A DNA stretch of 64,000 nt, from the NCBI GenBank assembly GCA_029817715.1, contig JARUPY010000539.1:6547501-6611500 (forward strand), read 5' to 3'. The DNA is from Melastoma dodecandrum. Taxonomy: Eukaryota > Streptophyta > Magnoliopsida > Myrtales > Melastomataceae. The translations under genes and the position numbers were made by a program. This document shows, piece by piece, positions 34,490 through 44,721 of this stretch. Within the stretch, counting starts at the first letter, position 1. Each line of letters opens with the position of its first letter. The notes beneath the pieces were generated by a model. The model made no database searches. It was not told the origin of the DNA and worked only from the letters and a program-made list of their open reading frames with translations.

Positions 34490-34950
34490 ATAGACCCGGA
34501 TTAAATGATTCCACATGAGTTTACTTCAAAATTGATCTTCGCCAGTTTGTTAATCCTTTGCTATTGTTAATGTCAATAATTAGCATTTCATCCTCATCAT
34601 GATAAAACATAAATAAAATATTTATAGTCTGTAAGTTTCCGAATGGAATGAAAAATAGAAAAAATTGAGAAGGGAGTTATTTAAAATATGGTTGATGTGT
34701 TTAATCAAGAAAGAACAGGAGAAGAGGAATAAAATAGAATGGGAAGTGGGATGTGTATTCTATAACACGGGAGAGAGAATGCACATTCCTTCCGTTTCTT
34801 TTTAAAATTTAGAAAATTAAATATAACGAAAGGGGAAGAAGTGGAATAAAAAGAAAAAAAAGTTGAAATAAATAAAATTATTAGTTTATTTCATTCCATA
34901 GCGCGGTCCTTAAACCAAACACACCATTGGTATTTTATAAGATTCTCGCA
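34490..34950. other. AT-rich spacer upstream of COX16
   Basis: It carries the NPH3 pseudogene downstream sequence, then AT- and GA-rich DNA. I see no gene or structured repeat. Confidence 0.4.
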
Positions 34951-34958
34951 ATCCCATC

Positions 34959-35009
34959 GGCCCACTTTAGGCCCATAAATCCCCTCCGTTTTTTTCCTAC
35001 CAAAGCCCA
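34959..35009. promoter_or_regulatory. Site II cluster upstream of COX16
   Basis: GGCCCA at 34959-34964 and 34970-34975 and AGCCCA at 35004-35009 lie about 180-230 bases before the COX16 ATG. Site II motifs are the common signature of nuclear genes for cytochrome pathway proteins in plants, which fits the downstream gene. Confidence 0.6.
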
Positions 35010-35186
35010 TTTTCCCAAGGGTAAAGGCGTAATTGAGGAACGAGAATCCCAAGCGCAGACGACGGCGGCGTCGATGGAGAAGAACAACCGCCGGGAGCGT
35101 TAAGCGACTGGGATTCTCGTCGGCGATCGTTGCGTCCAGTAGGCTAGCCTCTTTATCATATTCGGAGAGTAACAGTTGAAGAAGCG

Positions 35187-35918
35187 ATGGCGAGTAGTGG
35201 TGAGATGTCGATGGGAGGGGGGGAGGCCCGGACATCGAATTCTCCAACCTCTTCATTCAAGAGATGGGGAAGGAGATATCCATTCGTTAGGTACGGGCTC
35301 CCCATGATTTCACTCACCGTGTTCGGATCGGTCGGCCTCGCGCATCTCCTTCAGGGAAGGTTCGTCCTTGTCGGCTTCGTGGAGATTCGGTTGATGTTTG
35401 ATGAAATCCTGACCTTCCCTTTGTGCTCGATTCCGTCGACGAGCTAGCTTGTATAGATTCTACAGGCGCTGTTATGTTGTTTCGATGGGAATTCGGATGT
35501 GAATTTTATTTGAGTGTATGTTATGATATGGGGTGTTTACTCGGATAAGTTCCGTTGGCAAATGAGGGTCAGATTCCGTGCTTATGATCCTTTTGTCGGC
35601 CATGTAGTTCAGCAAGGATATCGCGAAGGTGAAGGATGATCAGGAGTGGGAGATCATTGAAGAACGGAAAGCCCTGTCGAGGACTGGTCCGGTAGACGCA
35701 TATAGACCTAAGAAGATCTCGTTAGAGGAAGAGCTCAAGGTTGAAAGCGCCAGGAATTGTTTGGGGATCGGTTTCTTGAATCTTGAGTATTGTCTGCTTT
35801 TTCTCTTCTAATCAGCTCCCCTTCTGTTTACCAGGCTTTGCAGCAGAAGGTCGACATAAACAATTACGAGTACAAGAAGATTCCTCGTCCTACTGAAGCC
35901 GCGTCGGCCGAGCACTGA
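35187..35918 (+). CDS. COX16: Cytochrome c oxidase assembly protein COX16
   Basis: Three exons (35187-35359, 35613-35739, 35835-35918) join in phase into 127 residues. A Ser/Gly-rich start is followed by one membrane segment (about residues 36-52, [20 protein letters not shown]), then the conserved [36 protein letters not shown] and [17 protein letters not shown]16 is an inner-membrane protein of mitochondria that helps to assemble complex IV, joining COX1 and COX2 modules in yeast and animals. Splice sites are GT-AG. It looks intact. Confidence 0.94.
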
Positions 35919-37198
35919 TCTTGTGAGTGCTTTGTGATCTATTGCCCTTGCGCTAACAGCTTTGAGCTATGTCGGTCAATTTTGGATATAATGGAAACTC
36001 CACGTAGTGACCTAAGTCGTCCTGCTGAATGAGATTGCTGTAGTCGTTCTCGTAGTCGAGATTTCCTCCTCTTCTTGGGGCAATTTCAGTTAGAGAGTAA
36101 TTTTTCAACCCATGTTGTGGCTACCAAATAAGCTCTAGGACCTTGTCATTGTAGAACAGACATGCTATATATCTTAAGCTAGGCTACCGGTATTGTTGGC
36201 TCTGGATTTTGGTAACGCATTTTCATAGTTGGGTTTCGCAGGCGAGGTGTAGATTATCGTCACCGCGGATTCCTTTTACCATGTCGGATCACTTTCGACA
36301 TTGTTTATGAGACTGGAAACCAGGGCAAGTAGAAATTTTCCGCAATAAAAAACATATAATATACCAATTCCTTCTATTTACAATAGACGGATAATCCACA
36401 TATTGCCGATTGCCCCCACTTCCCAAAATCTTATTTCACTTAGAAATACACCACAATATAACCAAAGCAAAAAAAGAGAAAAATTTACAGTGCAGATTCC
36501 CCCGTCAAGCTGAGAAACATCAACCTGGTGCTAACTTATCAACTAGGCTTTGGTTGCGACCTTAATGCTAGTAATGGTTGCAGAAGCCACTATGAGGAAG
36601 GACTGCCTAACAATGTCGCTTGCGACCGGGTCAGCATCTCGGCCATGGATGGAGTTTGGTAGGCCTGGATGAGGCCGGTAGAGTCGCCTCTTCCAGTCGC
36701 CCTCTGCCACGAGTGTGAACTCAGTCCTGACAGGATGTATGAAAGAACCTCATCACTTTTATTCTATTTTGAAATAGAGGAATACTCGCTAAGCTTTACA
36801 AATGTCCGTAAGACCTCTTATTTAAACACCTGGATACAATTAATTAATAGAATACAAAAGAAAGTCGTTAGCAAAATACAATGTACGGTACCACCCCATA
36901 TTCTTTAATTTCCATTGTCTGTGCTCAAACGGTGACCCCTCTCTCCTCTTGCAAATACAGTAAACCCAAGACGCGTGTCTGCTCGTTTTCTTTGTTGATT
37001 GAAACTACTGGAGATGAGAAGAAACCCAACAGACACGCGTCAAAAGTCCCAGAACGCAACAAATTCCTCCCCTCATCCGACCATCCTTCATTGCTTTATT
37101 TCTTTTTGTTTGCGGTTCGTTTCTCTTGTAATCTAACGAGAGAAATCTAACTGCAATTTCCTCATTTCCTTATTCCATCTACTCTCCCCCCACCCGAC
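35919..37198. other. Spacer downstream of COX16
   Basis: The start is COX16 3' UTR. No domain-bearing frame is seen. ACGCGTGTCTG and CAGACACGCGT occur as a short inverted pair near 36970 and 37030. Confidence 0.4.
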
Positions 37199-37573
37199 AT
37201 GGCACGTAACTTCGTCGCCCTCACCCTGATGGCCGTGGTTATCGCCGGCCTCACCTCCGCCCAGGGACTGGCGACATCGTTCTCCGTCCCGCACAGGCCG
37301 TTCCTCTCGACGAATCTCCTTTCAGTTTCTTTCGTGATCACGGACACAATCCGTTTGAACACGTCGCCCGCGAACCTTCCTGTTCGCATTCCATTCCGGA
37401 AAATTGTCCAGCCCATTCGCTTCATTATGTCGTCAAGGCTGTCGACGGTTTTATCCGGGAACGGATTCTCTATGAATTCACACAGCCACATATCCTTCCA
37501 TCTGGTACGTTATTCGCGGTTATTCTCACCTGTGCTTCGTTCCGGGCCATCATTTCCGCCCCAATCATTCTAG
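37199..37573 (+). CDS. Possible small secreted protein of unknown family
   Basis: The 124-residue frame starts with a convincing signal peptide: MARN, then a hydrophobic stretch FVALTLMAVVIAGL and a TSAQ cleavage site. It is preceded by a pyrimidine-rich leader-like sequence. The rest (FSVPHRPFLSTNL and on) has no known motif. A donor-like GTACGT at about 37505 could splice it short. The antisense strand is also open over 37162-37491, with protein-like composition (DKTVDSLDDIMKRMGW), so the true coding strand is uncertain. I do not recognise either protein. Confidence 0.3.
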   Translation: MARNFVALTLMAVVIAGLTSAQGLATSFSVPHRPFLSTNLLSVSFVITDTIRLNTSPANLPVRIPFRKIVQPIRFIMSSRLSTVLSGNGFSMNSHSHISFHLVRYSRLFSPVLRSGPSFPPQSF

Positions 37574-38425
37574 TTTAATTCCGATCGAGTTAATCTCAAA
37601 GATACAACTGTCCAACAACGACCTTTCTGACTTAATTCGTCCACAGAGAGAAGGCAACCAACCAATTAAGGTTGAATTCTCCAATTTCCATCATCTGGCC
37701 CTGGGTTACGGGAGCAATCCTTCCAGTAAGGCCCCAGAGCGCACTTACCGTTCTATCACTCAAAAACCAGGCTTACGCAGGGACGGACAAACGTAGAGTA
37801 ACAGATGGAGCAACCCACGAAATCAATGGACGACCCACAGTCACTACTGCGGCCAGACATACCCAAGCAAGACGACGACGACACTACGGAAGCAAAAGGA
37901 GAATGAGGAAAAACAGACAAGGGGGAGTAGGAACCGTAACTCTTTCCACTTCCTCCGCAAAATACGTCAAGTTCTCGACGTCTCCGCACAATTTCGCTAC
38001 GGGTCGGACGCTTTTAACACGTCCATTTCTAGAGGTTCCGCGCGGAAATCCACCCTCAATGTCCCTGTATTCACCCTTCTCCCTCTCCTTCTTGTCTTCC
38101 TTTCGTTCTGTCTTCCTCCACCTTCCTCTTCTTAAGAAATCTTTCCATTTCTCTCTTTTTTTTTATTATTATTATCTCAAGTCACCGCTTGGGCTTAGTG
38201 TCCCTTAATGATAGCCAGGGTTCCACCATTTTTCTCCATTTCCTAATTACCATCAAATTTAGTTTTAATAAAATGTCGCCCAAATGTGGAGAATTGTCCA
38301 AAATATTTAACCATATCATAAATTGACAATTTATAATTACAAATTTTGGATCATTATAGTCCCACCATTTTTCTCCATTTCCTAATTACCATCAAATTTA
38401 GTTTCAAAATATTTTCAAAATTTAT
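37574..38425. other. Spacer with a direct repeat
   Basis: The 178-residue frame at 37672-38208 is basic then low-complexity and is probably not a gene. Two near-identical copies of a sequence of about 43 bases (CCACCATTTTTCTCCATTTC and on) lie at about 38222-38264 and 38363-38405. Confidence 0.45.
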
Positions 38426-38935
38426 CTACGAGACAGGAGATGCCAGAACCTTGTCGAAGGGATTGTCACCGGCAGTTAGTTGAGATGACTTAGGGGAAAT
38501 TGCTCTAAGCATTCCCTCTATTTCCTCAGTCTGTTTGCGAGTTTTGGCCATATACTGGGCATATGTCCACTTTGGAGAGCCTCCCTGGTTAAGAACATCC
38601 TTGTAAGATGGGGAAGCCTTAGGGGAGATAGACTTGAGCATTTCTTCTATCTCTTCAGCTTGTTTGCGCGTCATGGCCACAGACTGGGCATAATTCCACT
38701 TTGGAGAGTCCCCGTCATTGAGAGTATTCTTTTCAGCGATATCCTTGTAAGCTGGGGATGCCTTGGGGGAGATGGACTTGAGCAATTCTTTAGTCTCCTT
38801 ATATAATTCAGCAATGGTCCTAGCCTTGACCAACTTTGGAAACTCATTAGATGAAGAGCCCCCGAATGAGAGTGAAGGAAAAGCAGAAAGCCGATTGTAC
38901 GCGACAACATTCTTAACGTTGATCATCTTTGGCAC
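38426..38935 (-). CDS. Repeat-containing ORF of the LTR element, unknown function
   Basis: The 169-residue ORF starts MPKMINVKNVVAYNRL, 43 bases after the primer-binding site, where gag normally begins. It contains imperfect repeats built from SISPKASPxYKD, GxSPKWxYAQ and TRKQxEEIExML: the first and last appear three times in decaying form, the middle twice. No zinc knuckle or known gag motif is visible. It may be a gag remnant or the small ORF of a non-autonomous element. I do not recognise it. Confidence 0.45.
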   Translation of the reverse strand: MPKMINVKNVVAYNRLSAFPSLSFGGSSSNEFPKLVKARTIAELYKETKELLKSISPKASPAYKDIAEKNTLNDGDSPKWNYAQSVAMTRKQAEEIEEMLKSISPKASPSYKDVLNQGGSPKWTYAQYMAKTRKQTEEIEGMLRAISPKSSQLTAGDNPFDKVLASPVS

Positions 38936-38977
38936 AATGTGAATTCCTCAAAGTAAATAGATGAGAGGTAGAGAATG

Positions 38978-38994
38978 TCCCACTGGGCGTGCCA
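38978..38994 (-). other. Primer-binding site of the LTR element
   Basis: TGGCACGCCCAGTGGGA on the minus strand starts with TGG and lies six bases after a CA that can end the LTR. This sequence is common after plant Ty3/gypsy-type LTRs. The primer tRNA was not identified. Confidence 0.6.
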
Positions 38995-39000
38995 GAAATT

Positions 39001-39789
39001 TGTGAACACTAAAATCTCGTGAAGAAATATCAGCGTACAAATTGTCGTATTAAAATATGTAGCGGGCTCTGTCTCTGGTCACGAGAAAAACACGTGATTC
39101 CTCTGATTCAATCTTCGAAGAATAACGTTTGTAGACGGTGATCCTGGAATTTCAGCATAACTTCGGGATGAAATATTAACGAAATCGTCGGGGCCTATGG
39201 GCGTGACCCGACAGAACTTTGATAGCTTGATGAAGTCGTCGGGGCCTTTGGGCGTGATCCGATAGAGCTTCGGTAACTTGATGAAGTCGTCAGGGCCTTT
39301 GGGCTTGATTCGACAGAGCTTCGGTAACTTGATGAAGTCGTCGGGGCCTTTGGACGTGATCCGGCAAAACCTCAGGGCGCGTTGTAGAAGAACACCGGGC
39401 GATGGACGTCGGCAGAGCTTCGGCGAGCAGGAGGTAGCGAAAGTCTTCGAGAGCTCTAAGAGTCTTCTCTCCACCTATGTGTGTGTAGTGTCTTGTGTTG
39501 TGTCCTGAATGAATGAAGAGGCATCTATTTATAGGGCTCCAGGGACAGTTACTATTGGGAAGCTAGTCATATCATATTAGGCAGCTTCTCGTGGACCGGA
39601 CTATAGGCCAGGCCTGAATTTGGGCTTAGTTTAGCCAAAATAATTATATTTGGGTTAGGCTTGTGACCTTCTTTTATAACCCAATACATATATCTTTATG
39701 AATTCGAGATTATGACCCATTCTAATTTTCATGGGTTGGGTTTATAGCCCATTTGTATAAATTTGATAGACAAAAATCTAATGTCTACA
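39001..39789 (-). repeat. LTR of the 38-40 kb element
   Basis: The block runs from TG at 39789 to CA at 39001-39002, about 790 bases. It contains a TATA box and a 51-bp tandem repeat. The other LTR is not in the window, so the ends rest on the TG...CA rule and the PBS. Confidence 0.55.
39180..39372 (-). repeat. 51-bp minisatellite
   Basis: Nearly four copies of a 51-base unit (plus strand GATGAAGTCGTCGGGGCCTT and on) repeat at exact 51-base spacing. Because 51 is a multiple of three, the minus strand reads a repeated 17-residue peptide containing PKGPDDFIKLPKL. It sits in the part of the LTR downstream of the TATA box, so it should be transcribed. The frame has no ATG in context, so coding is doubtful. 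Confidence 0.8.
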
Positions 39790-41921
39790 GGCCTGGTTTT
39801 ATTTTGAGACCAGAAAACAATCGACTCAATCCAAAAATCGTCTAATACATCATTCAATGATTAAATTATCTCAAGTCGTCCGAAAACCCAGACAAGATTG
39901 TTACCACCCATTATTACCCACCCTGTTAGTCCAAAAAGCAGTGAAACTGATTGTTAAGGCCAGCAGGTGAATTGCTCCTCCGATGGAGATTCTGTCAGGT
40001 GGTGAGATGCTGTTGATGAATATAAAAAAAGGAAGCGGTTCCCTGTCCTTTGCTTTCCTTTTGAGAGAGGTGTGGTTTTTTTAATCTTCTTCTTCTTCTT
40101 CTTCTTCTTCTTCATTTCTCCTAACTCCTCCAGTGGTGTTTTCTTGAACATAGAGCAGCAGCCACCTCTTCATCATCTTCTCCTACGCTTGTGAAAGTGT
40201 TCATTCATTTGCAACTTGCAATCATCGTTAATCATTGGAACAACCTTCTTCTTTCACCGGCATCATGCAGGGCAACGTTTTCTTCCTTAAAATCCAATAA
40301 TGTATTTTTTTTTTCAACTAAAGAAGCACATGACTTATTATTATTATTTTAAAAAACGTACGAAATTTTATGAAACAATGTAAATGGCTTCGTAAATGTC
40401 CGTTTCGTACAAAGTTTTATTTCGTGTAATATAAAACCCATTCGTAAAGGGTCAGACAGGCTTCATAAAAATCTATACATATTTGTACAAAGTCTATTGA
40501 GACTGTTTCGTAAAAGCCCGTATATTTTATAAACTAATCACAAAGCACATCAAACTTTTTGCGAAAAAATTAGTAAAGATGAAACAGTAAGACACCATTT
40601 CGTACTATTATACGAAACAATGCATCCATACTTAGTAAAATACGGAAGCTCGTACAATTTTACGAAAAAGTAAATCATGAAGCTTCGTAACACGAAACAT
40701 TAGTCTTGCCCAGAAACTTATGTTCCAAATGAATCTCATTCCCCCACCCCGAAAAAAATGAATCAATCAATCCAAAGACTAATAATGTTCGATATCCCGA
40801 CTATCTTTTTTTTTATGGCCTAAATTGAAGGATACCAAATATTCATCTTCATATTTGGATGGCACTATCCCCAACATGATTCATGATAATCAAAATCAAT
40901 TGAGTTTTCTTTACATCCTCCTGCTGATATCCCCACTACCACTATAACTTTCACTCCCCTTGTAAAGAGCTAAACCATTTTTCATAAAAAGGAAATGTCA
41001 TCCCATCCCCATTTCCTTCCCCTTTTTTTCTTTTACTAATCGTGTGTGATTGATAATCATAGAAGAAAGAAACAAACAAACACATAAGAAAAAGTTCACA
41101 ATGTAATGATATTCCTCTCCCTCACGAGAGAACAAATAGGACATAGAACCGATGGACATCGTTCCCCCATGAGTCTTTTAATATAAATGAGGAACGACTA
41201 TGAATCAATCCCCCGTGAGTCTTTTAGCAAGCACCATGAAAAAAACGCATCGTAAGAAGATTTCGTAAAAGAAACGTGATCATCATAAAAGAACTAACAG
41301 AAAATAATAACAAACAACAACGTCAAAGGGAATTACTTATTTCTGTTGATGTAGACTTGAGTTACACAAAGGGATTAAGAACAAACGAGGAAGACTAGGG
41401 TAGAGTAGAGTAGAGTAGACAACCCAAACGAAAGATGGGGTAGACAACTCACCCCAATTCTCTTTTCTCAGCCGCGTTAACCTTATCTGCTGCACATTTT
41501 TAACTCCATCCATCATATGGCCAGATATATATTATACCCACAACATGACATCACGATCACTCGTAATCATTCCAATTCTCAAACTTACTTTTTGTCCAAA
41601 AGTGATGTCATGAACCAGTAAAGTTCTCACTCCGAGTGCATGCATGGCTTAAAGGTTGGTTGGACTACTACAACAGCAACAACCATCGAAGCTATCAATG
41701 CAATGCAATGCATGCATGATTAGTATCCTTTTTCTATGATATTTATTTGCGCTTGTCTTTGCGCATTGTAGTTGGGCCTACCGTTGGCCCGAGTTATCGC
41801 TATTATATTGGGCCTCGTCTTAATTGGGGGTATTTATTATTGTTTGTTGTCTGCTTCTTCCTCATCCAGAAAATCAAACTCTCCCCCCATCCTATGTTGT
41901 TCCTGTTGCGGTGTCACCTCC
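39790..41921. other. AT-rich spacer with TTTCGTA/TACGAAA words
   Basis: No gene is supported. From 40360 to 40700 the words TTTCGTA, TTCGTAAA and TACGAAA recur many times in both orientations. At 41164-41180 and 41213-41229 a 17-base word (CCCCCATGAGTCTTTTA) is repeated with one change. Near 41690-41715 there is an ATGCA-rich simple repeat. A pyrimidine tract and TAG at 41771 could be an acceptor before the kinase frame. Confidence 0.45.
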
Positions 41922-43346
41922 ATGTGCAAGTCCAGGGCGTCCGTAGACGCAACCCCTCCCAGGAAACCCTCCTCCGCTCTCTCCAACTCGTCCTTCCCCA
42001 CCAACCCCTCCGCTTCCTTCCCTACGTCGTCGACCAACTTCACCAGCTATGATTTCTCCTCGGCTTCTTCCCTCTCCCATCCCTCCCTCTCCAACATCAA
42101 GCAGTACCTCCCCGACAGCCCCCACATCTACCCTCTCTCCCACCTCCTCCCCCCTCCCTCCCCCCCCAACCTCCTCTCGCCTTCCTCCACCTGGCACTCT
42201 GTCCTCCCCGGAACCGACCGTCGCGTCACAGTGACCCCACACAAGCTCCGCCGCCCGGTCACCCCTGCCCAGCTCCAGCTGCTCCTCTCCGTCATCTGCC
42301 GGTCTCACCACAGCAGCATCGTATCCCTCGTGGGGGCCTCCGTTTCCGGGAATTACGTGTACCTGGTGTACGAGTTCGTTAAAGGCGCTACCTTGAGCGA
42401 TTGCCTGAGGAATAGGTTGAACCCAGGGTTTACTGTTCTATCCTCGTGGATGTCCAGGGTACAGATTGCCTCGGATGTGGCCCACGGGTTGGATTACATG
42501 CATCACTGCACTGGGACAGGCGGTGGCCGCTCCGGCTTCGTGCATAACCATATCAGTAGCGAGAGCGTGATCGTGGTGGAGCAGTCGTTGAATGCTAGGA
42601 TTTGCAATTTTGGGGCGGCTGAGTTGTGTGGAGAAGTTGACTTAGAGTTCGGTTTCGACACGGAAGAGGCAGAATTGGCTTCTTCCTGTAGATCTGGTGA
42701 TTTAGTCCTCGGGAATAGCATTGGCAGTGATTGCAGCAATAGTAGGAGCAATCAGAAGGTGTTATTAGGGTTAGGCTTGGATGAATCTGAATTGGGGAAA
42801 AAGACGGGCCATTCTACGAATTTGGACGATGTTGCCAAAGTGAGCATTGGAGGTTGCGGGAGGGATCAGAAGGCGGTGTTAAAGAGGAGTAAAAGTAAGG
42901 GAGTAAAATTGGAAGGTATAAGGGGGTACATGCCCCCAGAATATGTTGCAAGCGGCATTCCGACGCAGAAGTCAGATGTGTATGCATTCGGTGTAGTGTT
43001 GTTGGAATTGTTGAGTGGGGAGGAAGCATTGAGCTTTGTGTTTGATGAGGTGAATGAAGGGGTATATCACAGGATGAGTGTGGTGGAGAGCGCGAGGGCA
43101 GCAGCCGGAGGGGGAACAGCTGGGGTGAGGAGGTGGATGGACAGGAGGTTGAAGGATTCTTACCCCGTCGATGTTGCAGAGAAGATGGTGAGGTTGGCAT
43201 TGGAGTGTGTTGGGGACGATGCCTCCAAGAGACCTGACATGGGTCACATTGCAGTTTTGATCTCCAAGCTGTATCTGGAATCAAAGAACTGGAGTGAGAA
43301 GTTTGGGCTACCAGTGGACTTTTCAGTGTCAATGGCGCCAAGATGA
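41922..43346 (+). CDS. Receptor-like cytoplasmic kinase, predicted pseudokinase
   Basis: An intronless frame gives 474 residues from ATG 41922 (MCKSRASVDAT). A Ser/Thr/Pro-rich start of about 70 residues precedes a kinase-like domain (about 85-455) with LLSVICRSHHSSIVSLVGAS, VYLVYEFVKGATLSDCLRN, GLDYMHHC, GYMPPEYVASG, TQKSDVYAFGVVLLELLSGEE and RRWMDRRLKDSYP, ending FSVSMAPR. The catalytic loop HRD is replaced by HNH (FVHNHISSESVIV) and the DFG is NFG, so phosphotransfer is unlikely. I recall homologues being annotated as LysM receptor-like kinase 3-like, but no LysM domain is present. The frame stays open upstream to 41772 without an ATG, and that stretch would encode a membrane helix (IAIILGLVLIGGIYY). 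A spliced upstream exon is therefore possible. Confidence 0.85.
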   Translation: MCKSRASVDATPPRKPSSALSNSSFPTNPSASFPTSSTNFTSYDFSSASSLSHPSLSNIKQYLPDSPHIYPLSHLLPPPSPPNLLSPSSTWHSVLPGTDRRVTVTPHKLRRPVTPAQLQLLLSVICRSHHSSIVSLVGASVSGNYVYLVYEFVKGATLSDCLRNRLNPGFTVLSSWMSRVQIASDVAHGLDYMHHCTGTGGGRSGFVHNHISSESVIVVEQSLNARICNFGAAELCGEVDLEFGFDTEEAELASSCRSGDLVLGNSIGSDCSNSRSNQKVLLGLGLDESELGKKTGHSTNLDDVAKVSIGGCGRDQKAVLKRSKSKGVKLEGIRGYMPPEYVASGIPTQKSDVYAFGVVLLELLSGEEALSFVFDEVNEGVYHRMSVVESARAAAGGGTAGVRRWMDRRLKDSYPVDVAEKMVRLALECVGDDASKRPDMGHIAVLISKLYLESKNWSEKFGLPVDFSVSMAPR

Positions 43347-44721
43347 GTGATAGGTATGATTGTGAACTGAAGTTTAGTCTCTTCTGGTTATGAAGCTTTC
43401 GATTGGCGAACAAGAAGCACCTTGGCAGCTACTTGAGAGACATAGTTTTAGAGCTATATGTTACCCATTCCTGCAGAGAAACAAGGTAGCTCAGCTGATA
43501 CACGTACATATGTCTTCATACTAGTGTAACTGGTCATTTTTTTCTCTTGGTTGTTGCTGGGAATAATTCACTGTGGGAAGATACTGGAACCCATTCTTTG
43601 ATCAAATAAATCTTGGCTTGTGCAGGCATTCCCTGCAAAATATTGGATTGTTTAGGCATTCCTGCAAAATCTCGGTGTAAGTCCTTCTAAACATATGGGA
43701 AGGGGTTTTAGCATACTGGGGAATCCTTTGAATATTGGGAGTTGAACTACCCATCAATGGAAATTGGGTCATCCTTTGTGGAATTTCATTTGTTCAACCG
43801 CTGCTAATGTAATGATGCGAGCTGGACGTTTCCTTCAACATTTGGCTCGGTAAAACGAAAAGTGAGGGAGCATTGGCATCATCACGCTAATGTTCGAACA
43901 ACCAATGCAGGAAGACAAGTCAAGAGAGTGTGATGACCACCAAACGGCTCCTTTCTTGGGATCTCGGTCAATTTTTGTCAAAGTCCTCCACAAGGGCGCT
44001 TACAAGTTGCATCTGGGTTTTACCTAATGTAACATTGGCCGCAATTACTGAAAGGAAGCAGCATCTCCCAGAGTGGGTGGGGTTGCAAATTGCATTCCCC
44101 CCCCAAAAATCCGAGGTCAGATCCATTGATCCCTATCTTAGACAGATAATTGAAATGCACCCCACTCGAGGAGTTTCTCTTTTCTGCAGGATTGGTCAAA
44201 AGAGTTATATTCCACCTTGGGAGGGATAAAAACAATGGAAGGTTCTTCTGGTGGGCCGACTGCCAACCACGTTATTACATCAGTAACACCTCTCAATACA
44301 AGCAACTTACTCATTTTCTCATAAGCGATTGATTGATTATTCAAGAAATGGGGATGACCCAGTTCGTGTGGGAAAGCGGCCTCCGAAAAATCCCCTTCAG
44401 CCTCAAAAAAAGTCTCACTCCACACGGTTTCAGAATCATTGCCATTTGAAAAACTTGCGCCCACCATTCTTTTGTCCTTCTTTTGTTTGTTACATCTGAT
44501 TGGCTGGGGATTAATAGTTTGGTGAGGTGAGTTCCGGCTTCCTCTGTGTTGACTTGGGATTGTGGATCATGTTGGCACTGTTCTAGAAAAGGACGGAGTG
44601 GAGCAAGGGTGATGATCCTCTTCTTTCTGGAAGAAGTTTTCAGAGGTCATCTAATGGTTTATGATGATCATTTGAATGCAGGTTTGAATCCGGGCCTTTT
44701 TGTTTTTGGGATGCTGGGAAG
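43347..44721. other. Spacer between the pseudokinase and the RLCK pseudogene
   Basis: It begins with the 3' UTR of the upstream gene. Short direct repetition of AGGCATTCC(C)TGCAAAAT occurs at 43624 and 43656. The frames at 43930-44229 and 44138-44467 show no domain. No gene is supported. Confidence 0.4.

Larger units (their letters stand above)
38426..39789 (-). mobile_element. 5' fragment of an LTR retrotransposon
   Basis: On the minus strand the order is: LTR start TGTAGACATTAG (39789), a TATA box TATAAATA (39525-39532), a transcribed leader, LTR end near 39001, primer-binding site TGGCACGCCCAGTGGGA (38978-38994), then an ORF starting at 38935. This is the 5' architecture of a plant LTR element. 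No reverse transcriptase, integrase or 3' LTR follows, so it is either truncated or a non-autonomous element. Confidence 0.65.

Noticed and set aside
37672..38208. 178-residue plus-strand ORF
   Set aside because: It has a basic then Ser/Phe-rich low-complexity sequence and no signal, domain or splice evidence. Probably chance.
38426..39789. CRISPR-like or structural repeat array
   Set aside because: The 51-base units are contiguous with no spacers and this is plant nuclear DNA. It is a minisatellite inside an LTR.
42814..43413. 199-residue minus-strand ORF
   Set aside because: It is an antisense shadow of the kinase-like domain with no domain of its own.
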